A DNA stretch of 64,000 nucleotides from Prauserella cavernicola. Its GTDB lineage: Bacteria; Actinomycetota; Actinomycetes; Mycobacteriales; Pseudonocardiaceae. Numbering within the stretch: position 1 is the stretch's first letter; each line of letters opens with the position of its first letter. The position numbers and the translations under genes were made by a program. Positions 16,691-38,225 of the stretch are shown here, piece by piece. The notes below the pieces were generated by a model. It had not been told where the DNA came from and did no database searches. It worked only from the letters and a program-made list of their open reading frames with translations. The DNA is taken from NCBI RefSeq assembly GCF_016595675.1, contig NZ_JAENJH010000002.1, positions 248,001 through 312,000 on the forward strand. The letters are read 5' to 3'.

Positions 16691-16708
16691 AAGGTGAGGC
16701 TAACCGAA
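16690..16708. promoter_or_regulatory. Iron box (IdeR/DmdR/DtxR-type) for the uptake operon
   Basis: TAAGGTGAGGCTAACCGAA matches 17 of 19 positions of the IdeR/DtxR consensus TWAGGTWAGSCTWACCTWA as I recall it. It abuts the start codon of the first permease gene. Occupied by an iron-loaded repressor, it would block transcription or initiation. Confidence 0.85.
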
Positions 16709-16769
16709 CGGGTGAGGGCTGGTCCATCGTGACGAAGTTCGCGTTCGCAGGTCTGGACCCTGCGTGAGC

Positions 16770-16788
16770 TTAAGCTAGCCTAACCTCC
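16770..16788. promoter_or_regulatory. Iron box for the ABC exporter genes
   Basis: TTAAGCTAGCCTAACCTCC matches 15 of 19 positions of the IdeR/DtxR consensus. It lies 24 bp upstream of the exporter start at 16812. Together with the box at 16690 it makes the divergent import/export region iron-controlled in both directions. Confidence 0.7.
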
Positions 16789-16811
16789 GCTATTTGTGCG
16801 GAGGTGGTCCA

Positions 16812-18500
16812 GTGTCGCTGCCAACCGGCCGGAGCGTGTTGCGCGAGGCCGTGTCGGGGCAACGGAAGCTGATCGGCGGCGCGGCCGTGCTGGCATCGGT
16901 GCACCAGGGTGGAGAAGCCCTCGTGCCCGTGATCGTCGGCATCGTGATCGACGAGGCGGTGTCCACGGGTTCGACCAGCGCGCTCGTGCGCTGGATCGTC
17001 GTGCTCGCCGTGGTGTTCGGTGCCCTGTCCATGAGCTACAGGCTCGCCGCGAGGGCCGCCGAGCGCGCGTCCGAGCAGGCCGCGCACGGGCTGCGGCTGC
17101 GCCTGACGCGGCGCGTGCTCGACCCGCGCGGCGGCGCCGAGTCGGGCAGGCTGCCCGGCGCGCTGGTCAACATCGCGACCGGTGACGCCAAGCGCGTCGG
17201 CTCGGTCAACGGGCTGCTGCCCTTCGGCGTCGCCGGGTTCGTCGGCCTGCTGGTGAGCGCGGTGCTGCTGCTGCGGATCTCCGTGCCGCTCGGGTTGCTC
17301 GTGCTGCTCGGGACACCGCCGCTGCTCTGGCTGACCCACCTCGTCGGCAAGCCGCTGGAGCGGCGCAGCGGCGATGAGCAGGAACGCGCCGCGCACGCCT
17401 CGGGCGTCGCGACCGACCTCGTGTCCGGGCTGCGGGTGCTCAAGGGCATCGGGGCCGAGGCCGCCGCCGTGGCGCGCTACCGGCGCACGAGCCAGGACTC
17501 GCTCGCCGCCACACTGCGAGCCGCCCGCGCCCACGCGGGTCACGACGGCGCGATCCTGGCGCTCACCGGCGTCTTCATCGCCGTGGTCGCCCTCGTCGGC
17601 GCCAACCTGGCCGCGAGCGGGTCGATCTCGGTGGGCGAGCTGGTGGCCGCCGTGGGGCTCGCGCAGTTCCTGCTCGGGCCGTTCCAGATCTTCGCCTGGG
17701 TCAACGGCCAGCTCGCCCAGAGCAGGGCCTCGGCGGGGCGCGTCGCCTCGGTGCTCGCCGCCCAGCCCACCGTGACCTCGGGCACGGGCTCGCCCGCCGA
17801 GCGCCCCGAGGGCGGGCTGCGGCTGCGCGGCGTCACGCACGGCAGCCTCACCGGACTCGACCTCGACGTCGCACCCGGCGAGCTGCTCGGGGTGGTGTCC
17901 CCCGATCCCGCGTGCGCCGCACACCTGCTCGAATGCCTCGGCCGCGAGACCGACCCCGCGTCGGGCTCGCTGGAGCTCGACGGCGTGGCCTTCACCGAGA
18001 CAGACCCGCACGAGCTGCGCCGCGCGGTGCTCGTCGCCGCGCACGACGCCGACCTGTTCGAGGGCAGCCTGCTCGACAACGTCGTGGCGCTGAGCCGCGG
18101 CGGCGAGGGCGCCGAGCGCGCACTGACCGCGGCGGCCGCCGACGAGGTGGCCCAGACCCTGCCCGAGGGCGTGCACACACTGGTCGCCGAGCGCGGCCGG
18201 TCGCTGTCCGGCGGGCAGCGGCAGCGGGTGGCGCTGGCCAGAGCGCTGGCTGCCGATCCGCCGGTGCTCGTGGTGCACGACCCGACCACGGCCGTCGACG
18301 CCGTGACCGAGGCCCGCATCGCCGGTGAGCTGCGCGAGATCCGGCGGGGCCGCACGACGGTGCTGGTGACCACGAGCCCCGCGCTGCTCGCCGAGACCGA
18401 CCGCGTCGTGGTGCTCGACGGCGGCGCGGCGGGCGCGCAGGGCACCCACGCCGACCTCGTCCACGCCGACCCCGGCTACCGAACGGCGGTGCTCTCGTGA
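16812..18500 (+). CDS. ABC exporter half-transporter with degenerate Walker A/B
   Basis: 562-residue fused membrane-ATPase protein, probably half of a siderophore exporter. The membrane domain occupies about residues 1-320. In the ATPase domain the Walker A region reads GVVSPDPACAAHLL (about residues 360-373) with no GxxxxGKS/T and no lysine. The Walker B region reads VLVVHDPTTAVD, with histidine in place of the magnesium aspartate. The signature LSGGQRQRVALARAL (from 465) is intact. Its partner downstream has the opposite pattern, so the pair should hold one working and one dead ATP site. The GTG at 16812 has GGAGGTGG just upstream. Iron box at 16770-16788. Confidence 0.88.
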   Translation: MSLPTGRSVLREAVSGQRKLIGGAAVLASVHQGGEALVPVIVGIVIDEAVSTGSTSALVRWIVVLAVVFGALSMSYRLAARAAERASEQAAHGLRLRLTRRVLDPRGGAESGRLPGALVNIATGDAKRVGSVNGLLPFGVAGFVGLLVSAVLLLRISVPLGLLVLLGTPPLLWLTHLVGKPLERRSGDEQERAAHASGVATDLVSGLRVLKGIGAEAAAVARYRRTSQDSLAATLRAARAHAGHDGAILALTGVFIAVVALVGANLAASGSISVGELVAAVGLAQFLLGPFQIFAWVNGQLAQSRASAGRVASVLAAQPTVTSGTGSPAERPEGGLRLRGVTHGSLTGLDLDVAPGELLGVVSPDPACAAHLLECLGRETDPASGSLELDGVAFTETDPHELRRAVLVAAHDADLFEGSLLDNVVALSRGGEGAERALTAAAADEVAQTLPEGVHTLVAERGRSLSGGQRQRVALARALAADPPVLVVHDPTTAVDAVTEARIAGELREIRRGRTTVLVTTSPALLAETDRVVVLDGGAAGAQGTHADLVHADPGYRTAVLS

Positions 18501-20248
18501 GCGAACGCGAACTGCTGCCCACCGCCACCGGCAAGCGCACCGCCGCCGCCGTCGGCGAACTGCTGCGCCCCCGCAGGGCGCTGGCCGTCGCCGCGTTCGG
18601 CGTGCTGACGGCCGCCACCGGCATCGGACTGCTGACGGCGCCCCTGCTCGGCTACATCGTCGACCTCGTCGCCGATGGCGAGTCCGACTTCATGCTGCCG
18701 GTGGTGGCGCTCGTGATCGTGGCGCTGGTGCGGGGCGCGGGCAACGCGTGGGGGCTCGCGCTGGTGTCGCGCCTCGGCGAGGGGATGCTCGCGACGCTGC
18801 GCGAGCGGTTCATCGAGCGTGCGCTCAGCCAGCCGCTGGAGCGCGTCGAACGCGCGGGCTCCGGCGATCTCACCTCGCGCGTCACCAACGACGTCGCGAT
18901 GATCGCCCGGTCGGTGCGGGAGGCGCTGCCGGAGCTGGGCCGTTCCGCGCTGACGATCCTGCTCACGTTCGTCGGGCTCGCCGTGCTGGACTGGCGGTTC
19001 CTGCTCGCCGCGCTGCTGGCCACGCCGATCCAGCTCTACACGGTGCGCTGGTACGTGCGCCGTGCGATCCCGCTCTACGCCGACCAGCGGGTGCGCGACG
19101 GCGCCCAGCAACAGCAGCTGCTCGACACCGTCGGCGGCGCGCGCACGGTGCGCGCGTTCCGGCTCGGCGACGAGCACGTGGAGCGGGTGCGGGAGCGTTC
19201 ACAGACCGTCGTGGACGTGACGATGCGCGCGACCAGGCTGGTCACGCGGTTCTTCTCGCGGCTGAACCTGGCCGAGTTCGTGGGGCTCTCCGCGATCCTC
19301 GTGACCGGTTTCCTGCTCGTGGGCAACGGCACCGCGACCATCGGCACGGCGACCGCGGCCGCGCTGTACTTCCACAGCCTGTTCAACCCCATCAACGCGG
19401 CGCTGGCGCTGGTCGACGACGCCCAGTCGGCGGCGGCGAGCCTCGCGCGCCTGGTCGGCGTGGCCGACCTGCCCACCGAACAGGAGCCCGAGCAGCCGGC
19501 GACGCCGGTGGACGCGTCGGTGAAGGCGGCCGCGGTGAGCCACGCCTACGTCGCCGACCACGACGTGCTGCGCGACGTCGACCTCGACATCGTGCCCCGC
19601 GAACGGGTCGCGCTGGTCGGCGCGAGCGGAGCGGGCAAGACGACGCTGGCGAAGCTGATCGCGGGCATCCACAGCCCGACGTCGGGCACGCTCGCGCTGG
19701 GCGGCGTCGGCCTCGCCGACCTCGGCCACGCGGGCACCCGCCGCACGGTGGCGCTGATCAGCCAGGAGGTGCACGTCTTCGCGGGCACGCTCGCCGAGGA
19801 CCTCCGGCTCGCCAAGCCCGACGCGAGCGACGAGCAGCTGCGGGCCGCACTCGACCGGGTCGGCGCGCTGCCGTGGGTGGACGCCCTCCCGGACGGACTG
19901 TCCACTGTGGTCGGAGAAGCCGCGCACCGGTTGACGGTCACGCAGTCCCAGCAGCTCGCACTGGTGCGACTGGTGCTGGCCGACCCGCCGATCGCGATCC
20001 TCGACGAGGCCACCGCCGAAGCGGGCAGTGCCGGCGCGAAGGTGCTGGAGAAGTCGGCGGGCCGGGCGCTCGAGGGCCGCACGGGACTCGTGGTGGCCCA
20101 CCGGCTCACGCAGGCCGCCGCCGCCGACCGGATCGTGGTGCTCGACGCGGGCCGCGTGGTGGAGACCGGAACGCACGAGGAACTGGTCGCGGCGGGCGGG
20201 CGTTACGCGACGCTGTGGCAAGCCTGGTCGGATCACCGGGAGCTTTAG
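18497..20248 (+). CDS. ABC exporter half-transporter with intact Walker motifs and degenerate signature
   Basis: 583-residue fused membrane-ATPase protein, partner of the preceding gene (GTGA overlap, coupled). Walker A GASGAGKTT (residues 375-383) and Walker B IAILDEAT (about 499-506) are intact. The LSGGQ signature is replaced by LTVTQ (479-483) within HRLTVTQSQQLALVRL. In a heterodimer its Walker A/B would pair with the partner's intact LSGGQ, and the other site would lack every key motif. This resembles asymmetric heterodimeric exporters such as TM287/288 or TAP1/2. Position beside siderophore genes and an iron box suggest siderophore export; substrate is inference. Confidence 0.88.
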   Translation: MSERELLPTATGKRTAAAVGELLRPRRALAVAAFGVLTAATGIGLLTAPLLGYIVDLVADGESDFMLPVVALVIVALVRGAGNAWGLALVSRLGEGMLATLRERFIERALSQPLERVERAGSGDLTSRVTNDVAMIARSVREALPELGRSALTILLTFVGLAVLDWRFLLAALLATPIQLYTVRWYVRRAIPLYADQRVRDGAQQQQLLDTVGGARTVRAFRLGDEHVERVRERSQTVVDVTMRATRLVTRFFSRLNLAEFVGLSAILVTGFLLVGNGTATIGTATAAALYFHSLFNPINAALALVDDAQSAAASLARLVGVADLPTEQEPEQPATPVDASVKAAAVSHAYVADHDVLRDVDLDIVPRERVALVGASGAGKTTLAKLIAGIHSPTSGTLALGGVGLADLGHAGTRRTVALISQEVHVFAGTLAEDLRLAKPDASDEQLRAALDRVGALPWVDALPDGLSTVVGEAAHRLTVTQSQQLALVRLVLADPPIAILDEATAEAGSAGAKVLEKSAGRALEGRTGLVVAHRLTQAAAADRIVVLDAGRVVETGTHEELVAAGGRYATLWQAWSDHREL

Positions 20249-20279
20249 GGCAATCGTCCGGTGTGGACGTTTGAATCGC

Positions 20280-20341
20280 CCTTCCTTCGGGAAGGACAGC
20301 CCGCGCCGGAGGGGGTTGCCCGCGGGTGGTTGATACCACCC
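20280..20341. terminator. Two small hairpins after the exporter genes
   Basis: CCTTCC-TTCG-GGAAGG (20280-20295) is a stable UUCG tetraloop hairpin 32 bp after the exporter stop. GGGTGG-TTGATA-CCACCC (20324-20341) follows. No T-run is present. They may end the exporter transcript or structure the leader of the next gene. Confidence 0.4.
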
Positions 20342-20424
20342 ACAGGCATCCTCGAGGGCCTCTCGCGCATCTCCCCGGTAAGAGCCCCACGAGGGCGCTG
20401 CACCGAGAGAGCGGAGGAAAGAGC

Positions 20425-20940
20425 ATGATGGCGAACCGCACGAAGACCTTTGGCATTGCAGCCGCCACCGGCACGATCGCCGCGGGTGCCCTGTTGGCGG
20501 GCGCGGGCGCCGCACAGGCCAACCCCTCCGACACCAACACCTGCCAGCCCGGCCAGGTCATGGCCTACGCCGAAGAGGTGCCGTCGGACAGCACCCAGCA
20601 CGCCAACTACGTGGTCTCCTTCAAGACCACCGAGCCCGGCACGCAGTGCCTGCTCACCGGCACCCCGAAGGACCTCACCTTCCACGACGCCTCGGGCGCG
20701 GAGCTGCCGGTGGACAGCTACTCGACCGGTTCGGAGAACACGCAGGTGCTGATCGACAGCACCCATCCCGCGCAGGTCGAGGTGCAGGCGCCGAACCCGC
20801 AGGAGCAGGGCGAGCCCGCCACCACCGCGAGCTTCACCATGTCCAACTCCACCGACGGCGTTCCGTTCAGCATCGCCTGGAAGGCCGACCTGAACGGCCC
20901 GGTCGAGATCGGCTCGCTCACCGGCGGCGTCGTCAGCTGA
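20425..20940 (+). CDS. Secreted DUF4232-like protein
   Basis: 171-residue precursor with a Sec signal peptide (hydrophobic residues about 9-30, likely cleavage after AGAAQA). The mature part has two cysteines (TCQPG and TQCLLTG) and the TTEPGTQCLLTGTPKDLTFH block that resembles the C-x-L-x-G-x-P core of DUF4232 proteins. Function is unknown. Start chosen at the first of two adjacent ATGs (20425, 20428), behind GGAGGA at 20413-20418. It lies between exporter and NRPS genes, and nothing in the sequence ties it to siderophore handling. Confidence 0.7.
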   Translation: MMANRTKTFGIAAATGTIAAGALLAGAGAAQANPSDTNTCQPGQVMAYAEEVPSDSTQHANYVVSFKTTEPGTQCLLTGTPKDLTFHDASGAELPVDSYSTGSENTQVLIDSTHPAQVEVQAPNPQEQGEPATTASFTMSNSTDGVPFSIAWKADLNGPVEIGSLTGGVVS

Positions 20941-20960
20941 TCCAGACCCGCAGGGGGGAG

Positions 20961-21001
20961 ACGAGAGCGGTCCCGGTGTGACTCACCGGGACCGCTCTCG
21001 T
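20961..21001. terminator. Strong bidirectional terminator hairpin
   Basis: An 18-bp perfect stem (20961-20978 with 20984-21001) encloses the 5-nt loop TGACT. It lies between the convergent secreted-protein gene and mbtH-like gene ends, so it can serve both. Confidence 0.85.
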
Positions 21002-21011
21002 GCGTCGTGGG

Positions 21012-21202
21012 TCAGCGAATGCCGGCCGGGCGCAGGTCGGTCCAGTTCTGTTCCACGTAGGCCAGACACGCCTCACGCGTGTCCTCGCCGAAGACGACCC
21101 GCCAGCCTGCCGGGACGTCCACGAACGACGGCCACAGCGAGTGCTGCTCCTCGTCGTTGACGAGCACGTGGAAGCGGCCGTCGGGGTCCTCGAACGGGTT
21201 GG

Positions 21203-21206
<4 letters not shown>
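21012..21206 (-). CDS. MbtH-like protein
   Basis: 64-residue chaperone that binds and activates NRPS adenylation domains. It has the family core: [33 protein letters not shown] and the C-terminal [11 protein letters not shown], with the conserved tryptophans. The GTG at 21206 overlaps the NRPS stop (GTGA) and follows GGAGGCAACC, so it is translated from the same mRNA as the 13.4-kb NRPS gene. It ends the siderophore biosynthesis operon. Confidence 0.95.
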
Positions 21207-34606
<13,400 letters not shown>

Positions 34607-34644
34607 CGAGGGAACGCCTTTCGACTACTACTCGACTACCCCGG

Positions 34645-35673
34645 TTACGAGTTCTCGGTCAGCCTGGGCACCATCTCGTCGATGGCGTACGGAATCGACA
34701 GCACGGTGTTGAACGACACCGCGGCGCCGATGTCCGGGTTCTCGTACGGCACGAACAGGTCGCGACCGTCCTGGCTCACCTTCAGCCGCTGGTACAGCGG
34801 TTCGGCCCTGATGCGGTCGTTCGCGTCCTCACTCGAGGTGATCCACACCAGCCGGTCGGCGTCGAGCAGGTCCAGCCGCTCGGAGCTGAACTCGGCCGCG
34901 TTCATACCCTCCTCGGCGAGCTGGTCGACCTCGTCGACGAGCTGGAAACCCATCTCCGCGAAGAAGATCGCCTTGGCGTCGGTGCTGGTGAACGCCGCGT
35001 AGGTGCCCGGTTCGAAGCTGTCGGCCACGGCCATCCGCTGCTCGGCGAACTCCGGGTGCTGCTCGCGCACGTCGGCGTAGCGCTGGTCCATCTCCTCGAT
35101 GAGCCGGTTCATCTCGTCTTCCTGACCCAGCGCCTTGCCGATCGGGCGGGCCATGTCCTGCCACGGCGCCGCGTAGTCGGGGTACTGCTTGGGCTGGGCG
35201 ACCACGGGGGCCAGCTGCGAGAGCGTGTCGTACTGCTGCTGGGTCATGCCCGAGTACTGCGCGATGATCACGTCGGGGTTGAGCTCGGCGACCTTCTCCA
35301 TGTTGTAGTCGTCGCGCTCGCCGACGATCGTGGGTTCGGTGTCGCCCCACAGGTCCTTCGTCCACGGCCACTTGCCGTAGGGCCGTTCCTTGAACCAGTC
35401 GACCACGCCGACCGGCTTGACGCCCAGCGCGAGCACGGCGTCCTGATCGGACAGTCCGAGCGTCACGACGCGCTCGGGTTTCTCGGTGATCTCGGTCGTG
35501 CCGTACTTGTGCTCGACCGACACCGGGAACGCGCCGTTCTGCGCCGCGGGCGCATCGCCGGAGTCGTCACCGGAGCCGCCGCAACCGGCCAGCACCACAC
35601 CCAGCACCAGCGCCAGCAACGCCGCCGGCAGGCGAACCCGCGCCTTCGCGGGTTTGAGGGAAATGGGGGACAT
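34645..35673 (-). CDS. Iron-siderophore ABC transporter substrate-binding lipoprotein
   Basis: 342-residue FepB/FecB/FhuD-type binding lipoprotein that captures ferric siderophore outside the membrane for the FecCD permeases. The N-terminus is basic, then hydrophobic, with lipobox LAGC near residue 30. The mature protein shows the class III fold: PERVVTLGLSDQDAVLALGV at the start, LNPDVIIAQYSGMTQQQYDTL, and a long linking helix with MNRLIEEMDQRYADVREQ. It lies between the monooxygenase and NRPS genes on the same strand (23-bp and 38-bp gaps), so it is part of the biosynthetic operon rather than the permease operon. Confidence 0.93.
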   Translation of the reverse strand: MSPISLKPAKARVRLPAALLALVLGVVLAGCGGSGDDSGDAPAAQNGAFPVSVEHKYGTTEITEKPERVVTLGLSDQDAVLALGVKPVGVVDWFKERPYGKWPWTKDLWGDTEPTIVGERDDYNMEKVAELNPDVIIAQYSGMTQQQYDTLSQLAPVVAQPKQYPDYAAPWQDMARPIGKALGQEDEMNRLIEEMDQRYADVREQHPEFAEQRMAVADSFEPGTYAAFTSTDAKAIFFAEMGFQLVDEVDQLAEEGMNAAEFSSERLDLLDADRLVWITSSEDANDRIRAEPLYQRLKVSQDGRDLFVPYENPDIGAAVSFNTVLSIPYAIDEMVPRLTENS

Positions 35674-35696
35674 GGGGGTTTACCTTCCTGTTTCGC

Positions 35697-37037
35697 TTAC
35701 GCGGACCGGGGTCCGCTCACCGCGTACTCCGCGGCAGGCCTGTCGTCGCCGGGCACGCGACGGCCGAGGATCGAGCGAAGAATGTCGCCCGACCGCACGG
35801 CGTTGTTGGACAGCAACGACGACGTGATGCCGTGCGTGTGCTCGGTCCCGCCCCCCTGGAGGTAGATCCCGCCCCTGACCTCGGGCACGGTGGTGAGCCG
35901 GTAGTCACGCTCGACCCTCGGCCTGCCCTCGGAGTCCTGGCGGCAGTAGCCGGCCAGCTCGCCGAGCTGGGCCGAGATGTCGCCCGAGCGATAGCCCGTC
36001 GAGTACACGACGAGATCGGCGTCCAACACGGTCTTCTCGCCTGACGTCAGCGACTCGATCGTCGCCCGCACCCCGGTGTCGGTCTCCACGATCTCCACCG
36101 GGCGCGCCACGTTGAACATGCGCAGCCGCTCGGTGCCGAGCACCTTCTCGCGGTAGAGCCTGCGGTAGAGATCGTCGATCAGGTCGAGGTCGACCACGGA
36201 GTAGTTGGTGTTGGCGTGATAGCCCATGATCCGCTGCTTGACGTCCTCGGGGGCCGCGTAGAACTCGTCGACGGCCTCGGGGTCGAAGATGCGGTTGGCG
36301 AACGCGCTGTCGTCGGAGGGGCTGTAGCCGAAGCGCGAGAACACCGAGCAGATCTCGGCGTTGGCGAAGCGCTCGTGCAGGAACGCCGTCACCTCGGCGG
36401 CGCTCTGTCCGGCACCCACCACGACGAACCGCGTGGCGGAGGCGGGATCGACGTCGTCGACGCGGTGGAGCAGCTGGCTGTTGTGCCACACGCGGTCGGA
36501 CGTGGTCACACCCTCGGGCAGATTCGGCTGCAAACCCGTTGCGAGCACGAGGTTTCGCGCCCGGTAGCGCTCCCCGTCCGCCGACACGACGTCGAAGTAG
36601 GCGACGTCGCCACCATCGCGCACGGGCCGCACGGCGACGACCTCGTGCGCGTAGGAGACCATGTCGTCCACCTTGGCCGCGGCCCACTCGAAGTAGTCGT
36701 GGAACTCGACCCGCAGCGGGAACAGGTTCTTGTGGTTGACGAAGTCGATCAGCCTGCCCCGCGCGTGCAAATACGACAAAAAGCTGAACCTGCTGGCAGG
36801 GTTGCGAAGCGTGACGAGGTCCTTGAGGAAGGACACCTGCATCGTGGCGTCCTCGATGAGCATCCCGCGATGCCAGCCGAATCTCTCCTGGCGCTCGAGG
36901 AAGTGGGCGGTCACGGTGTCGTTCGTGGCCGCGTTGTGCTCGGCCACCGCGATCGCCAGCGCCAGGTTGGACGGTCCGAAACCCACTCCTACCAGGTCGT
37001 AGACCGGTGGTCCGTCCTGCGGCTCTGCCTGTGACAT
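35697..37037 (-). CDS. L-ornithine N5-monooxygenase (SidA/PvdA/CchB family)
   Basis: 446-residue FAD- and NADPH-dependent N-hydroxylating monooxygenase that makes N5-hydroxyornithine. FAD site DLVGVGFGPSNLALAIAV near residues 14-31, substrate-region block MQVSFLKDLVTLRNPASRFS, NADPH site VVVGAGQSAAEVTAFLHERF, and the C-terminal ATGY-type motif as YSTGYRSGD. Lysine cannot be excluded as substrate from sequence alone, but the A3 hydroxyornithine code in the NRPS supports ornithine. It is the first gene of the biosynthetic operon and has iron-box sequences just upstream. Confidence 0.93.
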   Translation of the reverse strand: MSQAEPQDGPPVYDLVGVGFGPSNLALAIAVAEHNAATNDTVTAHFLERQERFGWHRGMLIEDATMQVSFLKDLVTLRNPASRFSFLSYLHARGRLIDFVNHKNLFPLRVEFHDYFEWAAAKVDDMVSYAHEVVAVRPVRDGGDVAYFDVVSADGERYRARNLVLATGLQPNLPEGVTTSDRVWHNSQLLHRVDDVDPASATRFVVVGAGQSAAEVTAFLHERFANAEICSVFSRFGYSPSDDSAFANRIFDPEAVDEFYAAPEDVKQRIMGYHANTNYSVVDLDLIDDLYRRLYREKVLGTERLRMFNVARPVEIVETDTGVRATIESLTSGEKTVLDADLVVYSTGYRSGDISAQLGELAGYCRQDSEGRPRVERDYRLTTVPEVRGGIYLQGGGTEHTHGITSSLLSNNAVRSGDILRSILGRRVPGDDRPAAEYAVSGPRSA

Positions 37038-37067
37038 ACCTGTCCTATCGCCGATTTCCAGCCAGAC

Positions 37068-37106
37068 GGAGGCAACCCTAACCTAACTAAGGTGGGCCTC
37101 AGTTAG
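37068..37106. promoter_or_regulatory. Iron-box sequences upstream of the monooxygenase gene
   Basis: On the minus strand TTAGGTTAGGGTTGCCTCC (37086-37068) matches 15 of 19 IdeR/DtxR consensus positions. On the plus strand TAAGGTGGGCCTCAGTTAG (37088-37106) matches about 13. The first is 31 bp upstream of the monooxygenase start. Side-by-side sites would allow strong repression of the whole biosynthetic operon. Confidence 0.65.
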
Positions 37107-37150
37107 TCTTTTCGAGGGTGATACTCATCCCCCACTCAGCCCTTGCGATG

Positions 37151-37169
37151 TTAGGCAAGCCTTGCTTCA
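37151..37169. promoter_or_regulatory. Iron box upstream of the formyltransferase gene
   Basis: TTAGGCAAGCCTTGCTTCA matches 15 of 19 positions of the IdeR/DtxR consensus and lies 35 bp before the formyltransferase ATG. It makes the divergent gene iron-regulated too. Confidence 0.6.
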
Positions 37170-37203
37170 CTATGGCCGTTTGCCACGGAGAACGGAGGGG
37201 CCG

Positions 37204-38145
37204 ATGCGGGTCGTCATGTTCGGTTACCAGACGTGGGGCCACCGGACCCTGCGCGCGTTGCTGGACTCGGAGCACGAGGTGGCACTCGTTGTCACACACC
37301 CGAAATCCGATCACGCCTACGAACGGATCTGGGCGGACTCCGTCGCCGATCTGGCCACCGAACACGGTGTCGAGGTGGTGCTCGCGAACCGGCCGGACGA
37401 GGCGCTCACCGCCAAGCTGCGCGAGGTCAGGCCGGACCTGATCGTCGCGAACAACTGGCGCACCTGGATTCCGCCGGAGATCTTCACGTTGCCGACGCAC
37501 GGCACGCTCAACGTGCACGACTCGCTGCTGCCCGCCTACGCGGGCTTCTCGCCGCTGATCTGGGCGCTCATCAACGGCGAGCAGGAGGTCGGCGTCACCG
37601 CGCACATGATGGACGGCGAGCTCGACGCGGGCCCGATCGTGCGGCAGAAGGCCGTGGCGGTCGGACCACGCGACACCGCGACGGATCTCTTCCACAGCAC
37701 CGTGGACCTGATCGAGCCGCTGGTGTCGGAGTCACTCGCGCTCATCGCGGAGGGCCACACCGACTGGACGCCGCAGGACCGGACGAAGGCGAGCTTCTTC
37801 CACAAACGCTCGCTCGAGGACAGCAGGATCGACTGGAACTGGCCGGCCGCCGACATCGAACGACTCGTGCGCGCGCAGTCCGACCCCTACCCCAACGCCT
37901 ACGCCTTCTACCGGGGTGAACGCATCCGGATCCTGGCGGCGTCGGTGTCGGAGGGCCGCTACGGCGGAACACCGGGCCGCGTGTTCATCCCGGAGGGCAA
38001 GGGCGTGGTGATCGTCGCTGGCGCCGACGCGCGCTTCGGCCGCAACCACGGCCTCGCGATCGAGCGCGTGCGCACCGACGACGGCACGGACTACGCGGCG
38101 GCCGACTACTTCACGAAGATGGGCGGCTACCTCACCTCGCACTGA
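37204..38145 (+). CDS. N5-hydroxyornithine formyltransferase (Fmt-like, CchA-type)
   Basis: 313-residue protein with the methionyl-tRNA formyltransferase fold. The active site is NVHDSLLPAYAGFSPLIWAL (Asn and His of the N-H-D triad) with the aspartate in DGELDAGPIV. In siderophore clusters such enzymes formylate N5-hydroxyornithine with 10-formyl-THF. Divergent from the monooxygenase and behind an iron box, it should belong to the siderophore pathway rather than to tRNA metabolism. Start at the ATG 37204 behind GGAGGGG; an upstream in-frame start would add 14 unconserved residues. It is a formyl- rather than acetyltransferase, which separates the predicted product from erythrochelin. Confidence 0.9.
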   Translation: MRVVMFGYQTWGHRTLRALLDSEHEVALVVTHPKSDHAYERIWADSVADLATEHGVEVVLANRPDEALTAKLREVRPDLIVANNWRTWIPPEIFTLPTHGTLNVHDSLLPAYAGFSPLIWALINGEQEVGVTAHMMDGELDAGPIVRQKAVAVGPRDTATDLFHSTVDLIEPLVSESLALIAEGHTDWTPQDRTKASFFHKRSLEDSRIDWNWPAADIERLVRAQSDPYPNAYAFYRGERIRILAASVSEGRYGGTPGRVFIPEGKGVVIVAGADARFGRNHGLAIERVRTDDGTDYAAADYFTKMGGYLTSH

Positions 38146-38157
38146 GGCACCCCAACT

Positions 38158-38210
38158 GCGGTGAAGGGCACCTTTACTGCGTTCAACGCAGTAAAGGTGC
38201 CCTTCACCGC
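38158..38210. repeat. 53-bp palindromic element, copy 3 (perfect)
   Basis: Perfect 23-bp arms (38158-38180, 38188-38210) around the loop GTTCAAC. It lies 12 bp after the formyltransferase stop and 15 bp before the convergent oxidoreductase end. The placement mirrors copy 1 and is consistent with bidirectional termination. Confidence 0.95.
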
Positions 38211-38225
38211 AATCAGGAACAGGGG

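Noticed and set aside
37204-38145. Housekeeping methionyl-tRNA formyltransferase
   Set aside because: It has the Fmt fold, but position, iron box and lack of def or other translation genes nearby favour the siderophore formyltransferase role.
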